DNA of 50,906 nt from an uncultured Clostridia bacterium (GCA_947626975.1 CANQUF010000006.1:1-50906), one strand, 5' to 3'. Positions 42,527 through 50,905 are shown, counted from the first letter of the stretch. Numbers and translations are program-made. The notes: generated from the sequence alone by a model not told the origin.

Positions 42527-43267
42527 ATGGAAAATTTTTTAACATTAACAAATACAAAAAATATATCAAACGATATAGATATAACTAAAGATAAAAATAT
42601 ATTAGAAGTTCAAAATATTAATGTTTTTTCTAATATATTATCTAATTTGATTGATAAAGGTACGAATTATATAATAAAATCTTTACCAGTTAACAGTAGT
42701 ACAAAAGATATTTTAATAGATGTTAAAGATGCATTTAAAACTAAAAATTTTAAAAATATAGTAAGTACAGCAGTAAAAAGTAGCATAAGAGAAGGCTTAG
42801 AATTATTGTCTATTCCTAAGAATGTAATTCAGGATATAAACAATATAAAAAATATTGCTACGGCTGGAGGACTTTCTTGTGCACTATCTGCAGGAATAGA
42901 TATAGTAACAAATAAGTATTTAAAAAATAATTTATTAGCTCCTGTAATTAATAGATTTATTGATGAAACTAAAAATTTTATAAACAGTAATGATTTTAGT
43001 AATAAAATAACAAATACAATAAATAAATTTTTCGATAAAACTCAAGAATTTAAAAATATGTGTAATAAATGGTATCAAGAATATGATAAATTTAATATAG
43101 AAAATCTCAATACAATAGCAAAAACGCTTTCTTCAAAAATTAAAAATGTTATAAATAGTAAAGAATGTTTAATAGAAAATAATTTAATTCAAAATATGAC
43201 AAAATTAATTAATTCAAGAAAAGAAAAGTTATCTAGTAGTCAAGTAGAATTTTGTAATCTAATGTAA
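42527..43267 (+). CDS. Uncharacterised protein, last gene of the VirB4/TadZ-like operon
   Basis: AAGGAGG RBS, 12-nt gap; Gly-rich hydrophobic segment ATAGGLSCALSAGIDIV. Confidence 0.7.
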   Translation: MENFLTLTNTKNISNDIDITKDKNILEVQNINVFSNILSNLIDKGTNYIIKSLPVNSSTKDILIDVKDAFKTKNFKNIVSTAVKSSIREGLELLSIPKNVIQDINNIKNIATAGGLSCALSAGIDIVTNKYLKNNLLAPVINRFIDETKNFINSNDFSNKITNTINKFFDKTQEFKNMCNKWYQEYDKFNIENLNTIAKTLSSKIKNVINSKECLIENNLIQNMTKLINSRKEKLSSSQVEFCNLM

Positions 43268-43269
43268 TT

Positions 43270-43735
43270 TTTTTCTAATTTAATTCCTATAGTTTGTTTC
43301 AGTAAAATATTTTTTCAAAAAGAAATTTTAGTCTGGCTATAGCAATAAATAAAAATAGTAATATTATTATTTCTAAATTATTTTTAAATAATTATTTCAT
43401 GAATCTTTTTCATTACTTTATTTTATAGTACCTGACAAACTCGAACCATATTCCATTTAGCATTTTTTCTTAACTTTGCTAAAGCATTTGTTTTAGCTTC
43501 ATTCATAAAATATTTTAATGTTCTTTCTGTTTATTTTTATAATCTTTTATACATAGCTTCATTTACTTCTAATTCCTAGTATATATTAATGCTAACCATT
43601 AATTTAATTTTGTATACATGTCAAATTTTACTTTCTCTAAATTCTTCTAATTATATAAAGTGCATCTCTAATCTTTCTAATATTTCTATTTATTTTTTTA
43701 ACTTTTCTAAGATATTTTCATATAAAAATATATAA
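43270..43735 (-). pseudogene. Decayed gene fragment(s)
   Basis: Minus strand gives short coding-like stretches (ERTLKYFMNEAKTNALAKLRKNAKWN; VKKINRNIRKIRDALYIIRR) broken by stops/frameshifts. Confidence 0.3.
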
Positions 43736-43756
43736 GTAAATATATCTTATCTAAAA

Positions 43757-43764
43757 TTCGACAA
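43757..43764 (-). promoter_or_regulatory. Candidate 0A box upstream of capA-like gene
   Basis: TTCGACAA (TTGTCGAA on minus); promoter-like TTGCAA-N18-TATAAT at 43780-43809. Confidence 0.45.
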
Positions 43765-43849
43765 AATATTTATAAGTTATTGCAATATTAGAATATTTTA
43801 GTGTATAATAAAAATATATTAGCTAATAATTAATAATGGGGAGTAGTAA

Positions 43850-45148
43850 ATGAGAAAAGGAAATATAAATAATGAATATTATAATTCTGAATACACAAGC
43901 AATAAAAATAGAAAAACGAAAAAAGAAGATATAAAAAAATCTCATATCATTTCTATGGTAATTTGGCTTTTAATATTTATTTTTATGGCTTATCAGTTAT
44001 ATCTTTTAGCTATGTACACTATTGGTAAAGTAGATAAAGAAAAGGTTTGGTTATATAACACTATAAATAATATTATAGGTTTTTCAAGTAATAAAACAAA
44101 TTTAGAAGAAAGCACTCTAAAGTTAGCAGCGTTAGGAGATATTTATCTTACTACTGATACAATAAATGCTTCTAAAACATCTTCGGGTTATAATTTCTTA
44201 TCTGGTACAGAAAAAGTAAAAGACGAATTAAAAAAATTTGATTTAGTATTTGCAAGTTTAGCTACACCAGTAACTAATAATACTTCAAAAAATTTTGTTA
44301 GCACAAAAAAAGCTGGATATAAAGCACCAGCACAGTTAATAGATAATTTAAAAGATTTAAATATATCAGTACTTGCAACAGCAACAAACCATGCTTTTGA
44401 TAATGGCTCAGATGGAATTAGTGAGACAATTAATATATTAAATGATAAGAATATAAAACAAATAGGAATAAATGAATCAGAAAGTAAAATACTTGATCCA
44501 ATTGTAATAGAACAAAATAATATAAAATTAGGTATATTATCATATACAGTAAAGTCAGAGGAAAAATTAAGTGATAAAGATAGTTATTTAATAAATATAT
44601 TAGATGAAGATACTGTAAAAAAAGATGTTAAATATTTAAACGAAAAAAATGTTGATTTTATTATATCATATTTATGCATTCCTAATGAAGATTCTAATCT
44701 TGTTTCTAATATTCAAAAAGAAAGTGTAGAACTTTTAGTAAATAATGGAGTTAATGTTGTATTTGGTACAGGTTCAAATATACCGCAAGAGTATTTTGAG
44801 GATCAAGTAGAAATAAATAATAAAAATAATCATGTATATGCTGTTTATTCATTAGGTGATTTTTTTGGATCATATGAAACATATCTAAACAGGACTAGTG
44901 TTATTGCAAATATTGAGTTTACCAAAAAAGAAGTTAAAAATAAAAAAGGTGAGGTAATAAGTAGTTCTGTAAGTATGAATACTAAAAATCCTATATTTTT
45001 ATGGACACAATTATCATCAAAAAATTTAAAGACTATATATATAATATCAAATGATTTAGTAAATAGTAATTCAGCAAACTTACCATCACAAGACTATAAT
45101 AATTTAAAAAAAGCATATGAAAGATTAACATCATTATATGAAATGTAA
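43850..45148 (+). CDS. CapA family (PgsA-like) protein, membrane anchored
   Basis: LAALGDIYLT, ATATNHAFDNGSDGI, YSLGDFFGSY; N-terminal TM. Confidence 0.85.
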   Translation: MRKGNINNEYYNSEYTSNKNRKTKKEDIKKSHIISMVIWLLIFIFMAYQLYLLAMYTIGKVDKEKVWLYNTINNIIGFSSNKTNLEESTLKLAALGDIYLTTDTINASKTSSGYNFLSGTEKVKDELKKFDLVFASLATPVTNNTSKNFVSTKKAGYKAPAQLIDNLKDLNISVLATATNHAFDNGSDGISETINILNDKNIKQIGINESESKILDPIVIEQNNIKLGILSYTVKSEEKLSDKDSYLINILDEDTVKKDVKYLNEKNVDFIISYLCIPNEDSNLVSNIQKESVELLVNNGVNVVFGTGSNIPQEYFEDQVEINNKNNHVYAVYSLGDFFGSYETYLNRTSVIANIEFTKKEVKNKKGEVISSSVSMNTKNPIFLWTQLSSKNLKTIYIISNDLVNSNSANLPSQDYNNLKKAYERLTSLYEM

Positions 45149-45241
45149 TAATTATAAATGTAAATAAAGAATTGTTAAATATAATTTGCAATTCTTTATT
45201 TTTATTGTATAATAGTAATATATATGGAAGGAATGAAAATA

Positions 45242-45589
45242 ATGAAAAATAAAGATTTAAATAAAAAAATTAATGAACTTGTAAAATCCTTTAAAGAAAC
45301 AGATGAATATATAGAGTATATTAATTTAAAAGAAAAAATTAAAAAAAATAGTATTCAATATAATATATTGAAAAATTTTAAAGATAAACAAAAAGATTAT
45401 CAACTTGAGTATATAAATGGAAAGGAATTAACTGATGAGAAAAGAAAAGAAATGGAACATTTATATTCAATAGTAATACATAATGAAGATTCAAGAAAAT
45501 TGCTAGAGGTAGAAATGAAAATTAATGTAATGCTTGCTGATGTACAAAAGATGATAGGATATATGGTTAAGGAGATAGTAGATTTTTAA
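45242..45589 (+). CDS. YlbF/YmcA family regulator
   Basis: MKNKDLNKKINELVKSFKETDEYIEYINLKEKI...LADVQKMIG. Confidence 0.8.
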   Translation: MKNKDLNKKINELVKSFKETDEYIEYINLKEKIKKNSIQYNILKNFKDKQKDYQLEYINGKELTDEKRKEMEHLYSIVIHNEDSRKLLEVEMKINVMLADVQKMIGYMVKEIVDF

Positions 45590-46233
45590 TGGGATTAGTT
45601 AAAAATATAAAAATGCTAAAAAGTAATTCAAAAGAAAGGATTAAATTAGATAAAATAATTGATAAATTACCTAGTAATTATGAAGTAGTAGAAGATATTT
45701 TAAAAATTATTGGTAATAAGACTACAAAAGTTGTATTTGATAACGATATAAAAAATAATTATTATACTTATTTAAATGATACTATATATCTTACTAAATC
45801 AAAAAAGTTTAATGATAAAAATAGATCTGGTAGAATTTGTGTAGTTGCACATGAATGTAGACATTCTGTACAGTCAAAAATTTTACAAAATATTAATTTT
45901 ATATTATCAAATTTAGAATTATTATCTTTTATAATAATGATTATATTAACTTTTATTAAATTTGTAAATATAACGTATTTATTCATATATTTTGGAATAA
46001 TTATTATTTCTATAATTCCTAGATTAATGCTTGAAATTGATGCAGTTATAAAATCTGTTCCTATTGCAAAAAAATACTTAGAAACCAAATTAAAAAAAGA
46101 TGATGTGGAATATGTGGAAAACTATTATAGTATTCATACTAAAATGTTATTACCTATATTTATTTTTTCTTTATTATTTGAAAGAATAGTACGAGCTATT
46201 ATAATATATGTATTATTTATATTATTTACATAG
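45589..46233 (+). CDS. YugP-like membrane zinc metallopeptidase
   Basis: VVAHECRHSVQ (HExxH), TM segments. Confidence 0.75.
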   Translation: MGLVKNIKMLKSNSKERIKLDKIIDKLPSNYEVVEDILKIIGNKTTKVVFDNDIKNNYYTYLNDTIYLTKSKKFNDKNRSGRICVVAHECRHSVQSKILQNINFILSNLELLSFIIMIILTFIKFVNITYLFIYFGIIIISIIPRLMLEIDAVIKSVPIAKKYLETKLKKDDVEYVENYYSIHTKMLLPIFIFSLLFERIVRAIIIYVLFILFT

Positions 46234-46367
46234 AGTATATATAGTTAATAAAAAAGTTATAAGTTATAAATTAATAAAAGAATATTTAGAAATATATATT
46301 TTTAGATATTCTTTTTTTTAATTATTAAATATATATAAATTATGCGATGAAAAAATATAAAAAAATA

Positions 46368-46396
46368 TTTACAAACGCCTGTTTATAAGATATAAT
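46368..46396 (+). promoter_or_regulatory. Promoter with AAACGCCTGTTT operator-like palindrome
   Basis: TTTACA-N17-TATAAT with AAAC-N4-GTTT at 46373-46384. Confidence 0.55.
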
Positions 46397-46492
46397 ATAC
46401 AGGGATATAATGTTATTTTTGAATATAGTTATAAAATGTATATATAAACACTTACATATTTAAGTAGTAAAAGTGGAAAGGAAAAATATAAA

Positions 46493-46819
46493 ATGAAAAT
46501 GGAATTTATATTTGATAAAGAAAAATTAAAAAAAGAAGGATATGAAGAAGAACAATGTTTAAATATTATTAGAAAATATTTTAAAGAATATAATAGTAAA
46601 ACAATTAAAGAAACAAGGAAAGGCTATTTTGAAGGTGAAGAAGGTGATTGGAATGCTTTTGGATCTACTGCAATATTACCATATACTAATTGGTTTTTAA
46701 AAGTAATTAAAAAGTGGTATTGGTATTTAGATGAAGGAGATGGACTAGGAGAACAAAAAGAAGATTGTTTAAAAAGCTATTATGAAGTTGAAAAAATAAA
46801 TACAAGGAGTAATATATAA
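46493..46819 (+). CDS. Hypothetical protein, partner of the VapD-like gene
   Basis: RBS GGAAAGG upstream; stop directly followed by the next ATG. Confidence 0.65.
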   Translation: MKMEFIFDKEKLKKEGYEEEQCLNIIRKYFKEYNSKTIKETRKGYFEGEEGDWNAFGSTAILPYTNWFLKVIKKWYWYLDEGDGLGEQKEDCLKSYYEVEKINTRSNI

Positions 46820-47176
46820 ATGAAAAAAGCTTTAAATTTTGACTTGGATACTAAAAAATATATAGAGTTTACAAAAAGTAAAGCTACCAAAGCATATATA
46901 GAAATAAAAAAATTTTTAAAAAGAAATGAATTTGAACATAGGCAAGGATCAGGATATATTTCTAAGTATTCTTTAAGTGATGTTAAAGTTTTTGCAATAA
47001 TTCAAAAAATGTCTATAGAGTTAAAATGGCTTAAAAATTGTGTTAAACAAATAGATGTAACAAATATAGGAAAACAACATTCTATGATAGATATAATAAA
47101 TAAATCAGTAAATGAAGATAAGTTACTTTATATAAATAATATAAAAATAAACAATAATAAAGAGAGTAATATATAA
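46820..47176 (+). CDS. VapD-like protein (Cas2-fold endoribonuclease family)
   Basis: ALNFDLDTKKYIE...AYIEIKKFLKRNEFEHRQGSGYIS...IIQKMSIELKWLKNCVKQIDVTNI matches the VapD pattern (FDLDT, FEhqQGS). Confidence 0.75.
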   Translation: MKKALNFDLDTKKYIEFTKSKATKAYIEIKKFLKRNEFEHRQGSGYISKYSLSDVKVFAIIQKMSIELKWLKNCVKQIDVTNIGKQHSMIDIINKSVNEDKLLYINNIKINNNKESNI

Positions 47177-47200
47177 TAAAATGTATTTCTCTCTTTTTTT
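47159..47200 (+). terminator. Terminator after vapD-like gene
   Basis: AAGAGAG...CTCTCTT-TTTTTT. Confidence 0.75.
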
Positions 47201-47365
47201 ATATAATAGGAAAGTCATACCGAAAAAATTCAAAAAAGTGTAGGTTAACATAAAAGTACTATACTAATAAAGTTTAAACATTTATATTTCTTATCTATTT
47301 TACAGTTTACACACATATATTTTACAACTTTTTAGTCATCATAAAAAATAATTTTTTCTAAATAC

Positions 47366-47440
47366 TTGTCGAATTTTGCGATGAAAAGTCAAAAAAATAT
47401 CTTTAAAATTCTTTACAAACATATGTTTAAACAGTATAAT
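47366..47440 (+). promoter_or_regulatory. Tandem 0A box plus promoter with AAACATATGTTT palindrome
   Basis: TTGTCGAA (47366-47373) + TTGCGA (47376-47381); TTTACA (47412-47417)-N17-TATAAT (47435-47440); palindrome 47417-47428. Confidence 0.65.
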
Positions 47441-47472
47441 ACTATAAAAAGAAAGCGAGGTGAAAAAGTAAA

Positions 47473-47727
47473 ATGAAACTAAGCTTTAAATATATAGTAA
47501 AGAAAGGACAAAAAGAGCAAAAGAAAATAATAAAAGATTTAATATGGCATGTAACAAAAGTAAGTAATACTTTAATATATGATATAAAAGAGAAAAAAAT
47601 AGAAGTAAATGCAAATGAAAGTTTAAATATATTAAGAAAATATATAAAAGAGACTATTCCAAACCAAGAAGAACTTGCGATGGATAAAGGGCGAGAACAA
47701 CGTCCTATAAAGAAAAGAGTTGCCTAA
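47473..47727 (+). CDS. Short protein resembling a TnpB (IS200/IS605 OrfB) N-terminus fused to a short tail
   Basis: MKLSFKYIVKKGQKEQKKIIKDLIWHVTKVSNTLIYDI resembles clostridial TnpB N-termini; GAGGTG RBS. Confidence 0.4.
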   Translation: MKLSFKYIVKKGQKEQKKIIKDLIWHVTKVSNTLIYDIKEKKIEVNANESLNILRKYIKETIPNQEELAMDKGREQRPIKKRVA

Positions 47728-47845
47728 TATTTAGGTGGAGACTTGAGAGACAACATCTTTATATGTATATGTAAGATATACATGAAAAAAATCACATTTC
47801 AAATATTTTAAATGTGAGAGTGACGAAGGTCACTTTTGTTCTATA
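47712..47845 (+). ncRNA. Structured 3' region: consecutive hairpins ending in a terminator
   Basis: CCTAA-TAT-TTAGG, ATGTATAT...ATATACAT, TCACATTT...AAATGTGA, GTGAC-GAAG-GTCAC-TTTTGTT. Confidence 0.4.
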
Positions 47846-47914
47846 ACAGTTATTTAAGTATATATCTAATCATTTATTATTATTTTTTACATATAAATGT
47901 AAAAGGTGAGATAA

Positions 47915-48634
47915 ATGAAAAATTATATAACACTTAAAAGATTATTTTTAATTACGAGTTTAATTTGCTTTTCTATTGTAGTTTATAGTATAATAAATAA
48001 TAAAGATGATATTCAAGTAAATGCAACACCGATAACAAATAAGGTTATTGTAATAGATGCGGGACATGGACTACCTGATGAAGGAGCAATAGGATTTAAT
48101 GGTACTTCAGAACAAGCAATTAATTTAAGTATTGCATTAAAATTACAAAAATTAGTTGAACAAAGTGGGGCTAAGGCTATTATTACTAGAAGTGATGAAA
48201 ATGGTATATATTCATTAGATAGCAATAGTATAAGGCAAAAGAAAGTAAGTGATACTAAAAATAGAGTAGAGATAGGTAATAATAGTGATGGTGATGTTTT
48301 TGTATCTATTCATTTAAATAAATATCCAGCTTCGTCTTCATATAGAGGTTGGCAAGTATTTTATCAGAAAAATAATGAAAAAAGCAAAAATATTGCTGAG
48401 ATTATACAAGATAATTTAAATAAAAATATTGATATAGAAAATAATAGAAAAGTTATGCCAATATCTGATATATATATAATGGATCATTTAACTATACCTG
48501 CTGTAATTGTTGAATGTGGTTTTCTTAGTAATCCAGAAGAGACAGAACTTTTAAAAACAGATGATTATCAAAATAAAATAGCATGGGGAATATTTATTGG
48601 ACTACAAACATATTTCTCACAGGAAGGAGAATAA
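47915..48634 (+). CDS. cwlD: N-acetylmuramoyl-L-alanine amidase CwlD
   Basis: VIVIDAGHGLPDEGAIG..., VFVSIHLNKYP, AVIVECGFLSNPEE. Confidence 0.9.
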   Translation: MKNYITLKRLFLITSLICFSIVVYSIINNKDDIQVNATPITNKVIVIDAGHGLPDEGAIGFNGTSEQAINLSIALKLQKLVEQSGAKAIITRSDENGIYSLDSNSIRQKKVSDTKNRVEIGNNSDGDVFVSIHLNKYPASSSYRGWQVFYQKNNEKSKNIAEIIQDNLNKNIDIENNRKVMPISDIYIMDHLTIPAVIVECGFLSNPEETELLKTDDYQNKIAWGIFIGLQTYFSQEGE

Positions 48635-48635
48635 A

Positions 48636-49100
48636 TTGAATAAATATATGATGGAAGCACTAAAAGAGGCAAAAAAGGCCTATATTAAAGGTGAAGTGCC
48701 AATTGGTGCGGTAATTGTAAAAGATGGAAAGATAATAGCAAGAGCACATAATTTGCGTGAAAGTAAAAATATAAGTCTTGCTCATGCTGAAATTCTTTGT
48801 ATAGAAAAGGCATGTAAAAAATTAAATAGTTGGAGGCTAGATGGTTTAGACTTATATGTTACTTTAGAACCTTGTCCTATGTGTGCAGGAACTATTATTC
48901 AGTCAAGGATAAGGAAAGTATATATAGGTGCAAAAGATTTAAAAAATGGGTGTGTAGGTTCTGTAACAAATATACTAGATATTAATACAACACATAAAGT
49001 AGAATATGAATATTTAGAAGATTGTGAAGAGTGTTCAAGTATAATTACTAAATTTTTTAGAGAGTTAAGAAAAAACAAACAATATAAAAATGAATTATAG
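48636..49100 (+). CDS. tadA: tRNA-specific adenosine deaminase TadA (TTG start)
   Basis: AHAEILCIEKA, EPCPMCAGTIIQSRI; GGAAGGAG RBS before the TTG at 48636. Confidence 0.94.
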   Translation: MNKYMMEALKEAKKAYIKGEVPIGAVIVKDGKIIARAHNLRESKNISLAHAEILCIEKACKKLNSWRLDGLDLYVTLEPCPMCAGTIIQSRIRKVYIGAKDLKNGCVGSVTNILDINTTHKVEYEYLEDCEECSSIITKFFRELRKNKQYKNEL

Positions 49101-49205
49101 CACGTAAAGAATTATATAAATATATATTAATTCTTTATGTGTTTTTGTTTTTTTAGCACAACTTTATTTTTAAATAATATAATTAATTAATAGAGGTGAA
49201 TATTT

Positions 49206-49652
49206 ATGGGGTTTTCAGATAGAGAGTTATTAGCGAGAATAATTATGTGTGAAGCTGGTGGCGAAGGTGAAAATGGTATGAAAGCAGTTGCCACGGTAAT
49301 AATGAATAGAGTGAATTCATCAAGTGGTGAATATCAAAGAGTATCTGCAGGTGGTAATATTAGAAATATCATAATGCAAAAAGGACAGTTTAATTGTGCT
49401 ACAGATACAATAAGAGGAAAATATAATTCACAAAATATATATAATATGAATCCAGAGCAAATTCATTACGATATAGCTGATTGGGCATTAAGTGGTAATA
49501 GTTTAAATGAAATTGGAATATGTTTATGGTTTATGAATCCTTTTTCTAATAATTGCCCACAAGAGTTTCCATATAATGGTACTGGAAAATTTCATACTAA
49601 GCTAAATAAGCATTGTTTCTTTACACCTACACCTCTTTATTACAATTCATAA
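49206..49652 (+). CDS. cwlJ: Spore cortex-lytic cell wall hydrolase, CwlJ-like
   Basis: FSDRELLARIIMCEAGGEGENGMKAVATVIMNRV; size and gerQ linkage fit CwlJ. Confidence 0.85.
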   Translation: MGFSDRELLARIIMCEAGGEGENGMKAVATVIMNRVNSSSGEYQRVSAGGNIRNIIMQKGQFNCATDTIRGKYNSQNIYNMNPEQIHYDIADWALSGNSLNEIGICLWFMNPFSNNCPQEFPYNGTGKFHTKLNKHCFFTPTPLYYNS

Positions 49653-49667
49653 AAAGGAGGAAAATTA

Positions 49668-50009
49668 ATGAATGATAATAATGAAGAATCAAGTATTATA
49701 AATAATAATCAGATTATTCCTGAAACTTTAAAAAATTCGGTATATACGCCTGCTTTTTTGAAAAAGTATATTGGAAATTTAGTTAAAGTTGAGTTCTTAA
49801 TAGGTACAACATATTTAGAAGATAGAACAGGAGTATTACTTGAAGTAGGAGCAAGTTATATAGTATTAAGATCTATACAAGATAATAACTTGTTATATTG
49901 TGATATATTCTCAATAAAATTTGTAACTATATCAAGGCAATCTTTTGTATACAATCCCGAAAATTACTTTAATTTTCCAAAATCAACCCAAGTTGGAAGT
50001 AATTTTTAA
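49668..50009 (+). CDS. gerQ: Spore coat protein GerQ-like
   Basis: YTPAFLKKYIGNLVKVEFLIGTTYLEDRTGVLLEVGASYIVLRS...; directly downstream of cwlJ. Confidence 0.75.
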   Translation: MNDNNEESSIINNNQIIPETLKNSVYTPAFLKKYIGNLVKVEFLIGTTYLEDRTGVLLEVGASYIVLRSIQDNNLLYCDIFSIKFVTISRQSFVYNPENYFNFPKSTQVGSNF

Positions 50010-50054
50010 ATATAACTAAAATTTATTATACATAACAAATATGTTATATACTTT

Positions 50055-50205
50055 CATAAGAAAGTTATGTAACAATTTTTGATGTACAACAGGCATATGG
50101 AAAGACCGTAGTGTATATGTTAATAACTAAATAGAGAATTACAAACTATTTATTGAATAACAAAAAAATTAAAGCAGTATTAATTTTATGCTTTGTATGT
50201 TTTTA
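50055..50205 (+). ncRNA. Candidate structured RNA with terminator
   Basis: Nested arms AGTTAT/ATAACT, TAAC/GTTA, ATGTACA/TGTATAT around CAGGCATATGGAAAGACCGTAG; then AAAGCA...TGCTTT hairpin and T-run. Confidence 0.3.
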
Positions 50206-50301
50206 TTCATTAAAAAATGAAAAAATGTGGTAAATTTTTTATAATAACTATCAAAAAAATAAATATCTTTAAGTATTTATTAGATATTTTAAGAAAATAA
50301 T

Positions 50302-50346
50302 AAAAATCTTTGTAACTTACTTATATCAAGTGTTACAAAGATTTTT
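50302..50346. terminator. Terminator downstream of tRNA-Arg(CCT)
   Basis: AAAAATCTTTGTAAC...GTTACAAAGATTTTT. Confidence 0.7.
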
Positions 50347-50357
50347 AATTTTTGAAA

Positions 50358-50433
50358 TGGTGTTCCTGGTGCGAATCGAACGCACGACCAACAACTTAGG
50401 AGGTTGCTGCTCTATCCACTGAGCTACAGAAAC
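50358..50433 (-). tRNA. tRNA-Arg(CCT), CCA encoded
   Basis: Reverse complement GTTTCTGTAGCTCAGTGGATAGAGC...CTCCTAA...GGTTCGATTC-type T arm...CCA. Confidence 0.93.
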
Positions 50434-50545
50434 AAAATTTATAATATAAAATATTATATCAAATTTTATATTAAATTACTACTTTTTATGTAAAAAAAAT
50501 GAAAAATATTGAAATTAATAATAAATTAATGTATAATAAATATAT

Positions 50546-50622
50546 GCAGCTGTAGCTTAATTGGATAGAGCATTCGGCTACGAACCGAAAGGTTGCAGGT
50601 TCAAGTCCTGTCAGCTGCACCA
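50546..50622 (+). tRNA. tRNA-Arg(ACG), CCA encoded
   Basis: GCAGCTGTAGCTTAATTGGATAGAGC...CTACGAA...GCTGCACCA. Confidence 0.95.
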
Positions 50623-50831
50623 ATGACATTTCTGTTTGAACTAATAGAATAGATTTATAAATATCTTTCTAAAAAAGAATGGTATTTTTTTGTTTTATTT
50701 TCAGTATGTACTATATTATCCTTGAGTTTTGTACCATTTTTCAAAACTTATAGTTGAGAACGATTTAGTTAAGTAAAATAATTAATTTATTTTATTTTTT
50801 TAGTATTGTGAATTTCAGTAGGTAGCAAGAA

Positions 50832-50905
50832 TAAAAATGATAAAATAAAAGTAACCAAAAAAGGGAAAATAAAAATTACCAATATTGGCTACTTTTTTTG
50901 ATATA
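50832..50905. repeat. 74-bp repeat, right copy (inverted relative to 1-74)
   Basis: Perfect reverse complement of 1-74. Confidence 0.95.

Noticed and set aside
38938-43267. Complete ICE or conjugative plasmid insertion
   Set aside because: No relaxase, coupling protein, integrase, attachment-site repeats or pilus genes nearby
50055-50205. SRP RNA (ffs/scr), often found near tadA
   Set aside because: The GGAAGGAAGCAGC-type S-domain signature is absent; only a vague GGAAAG resemblance
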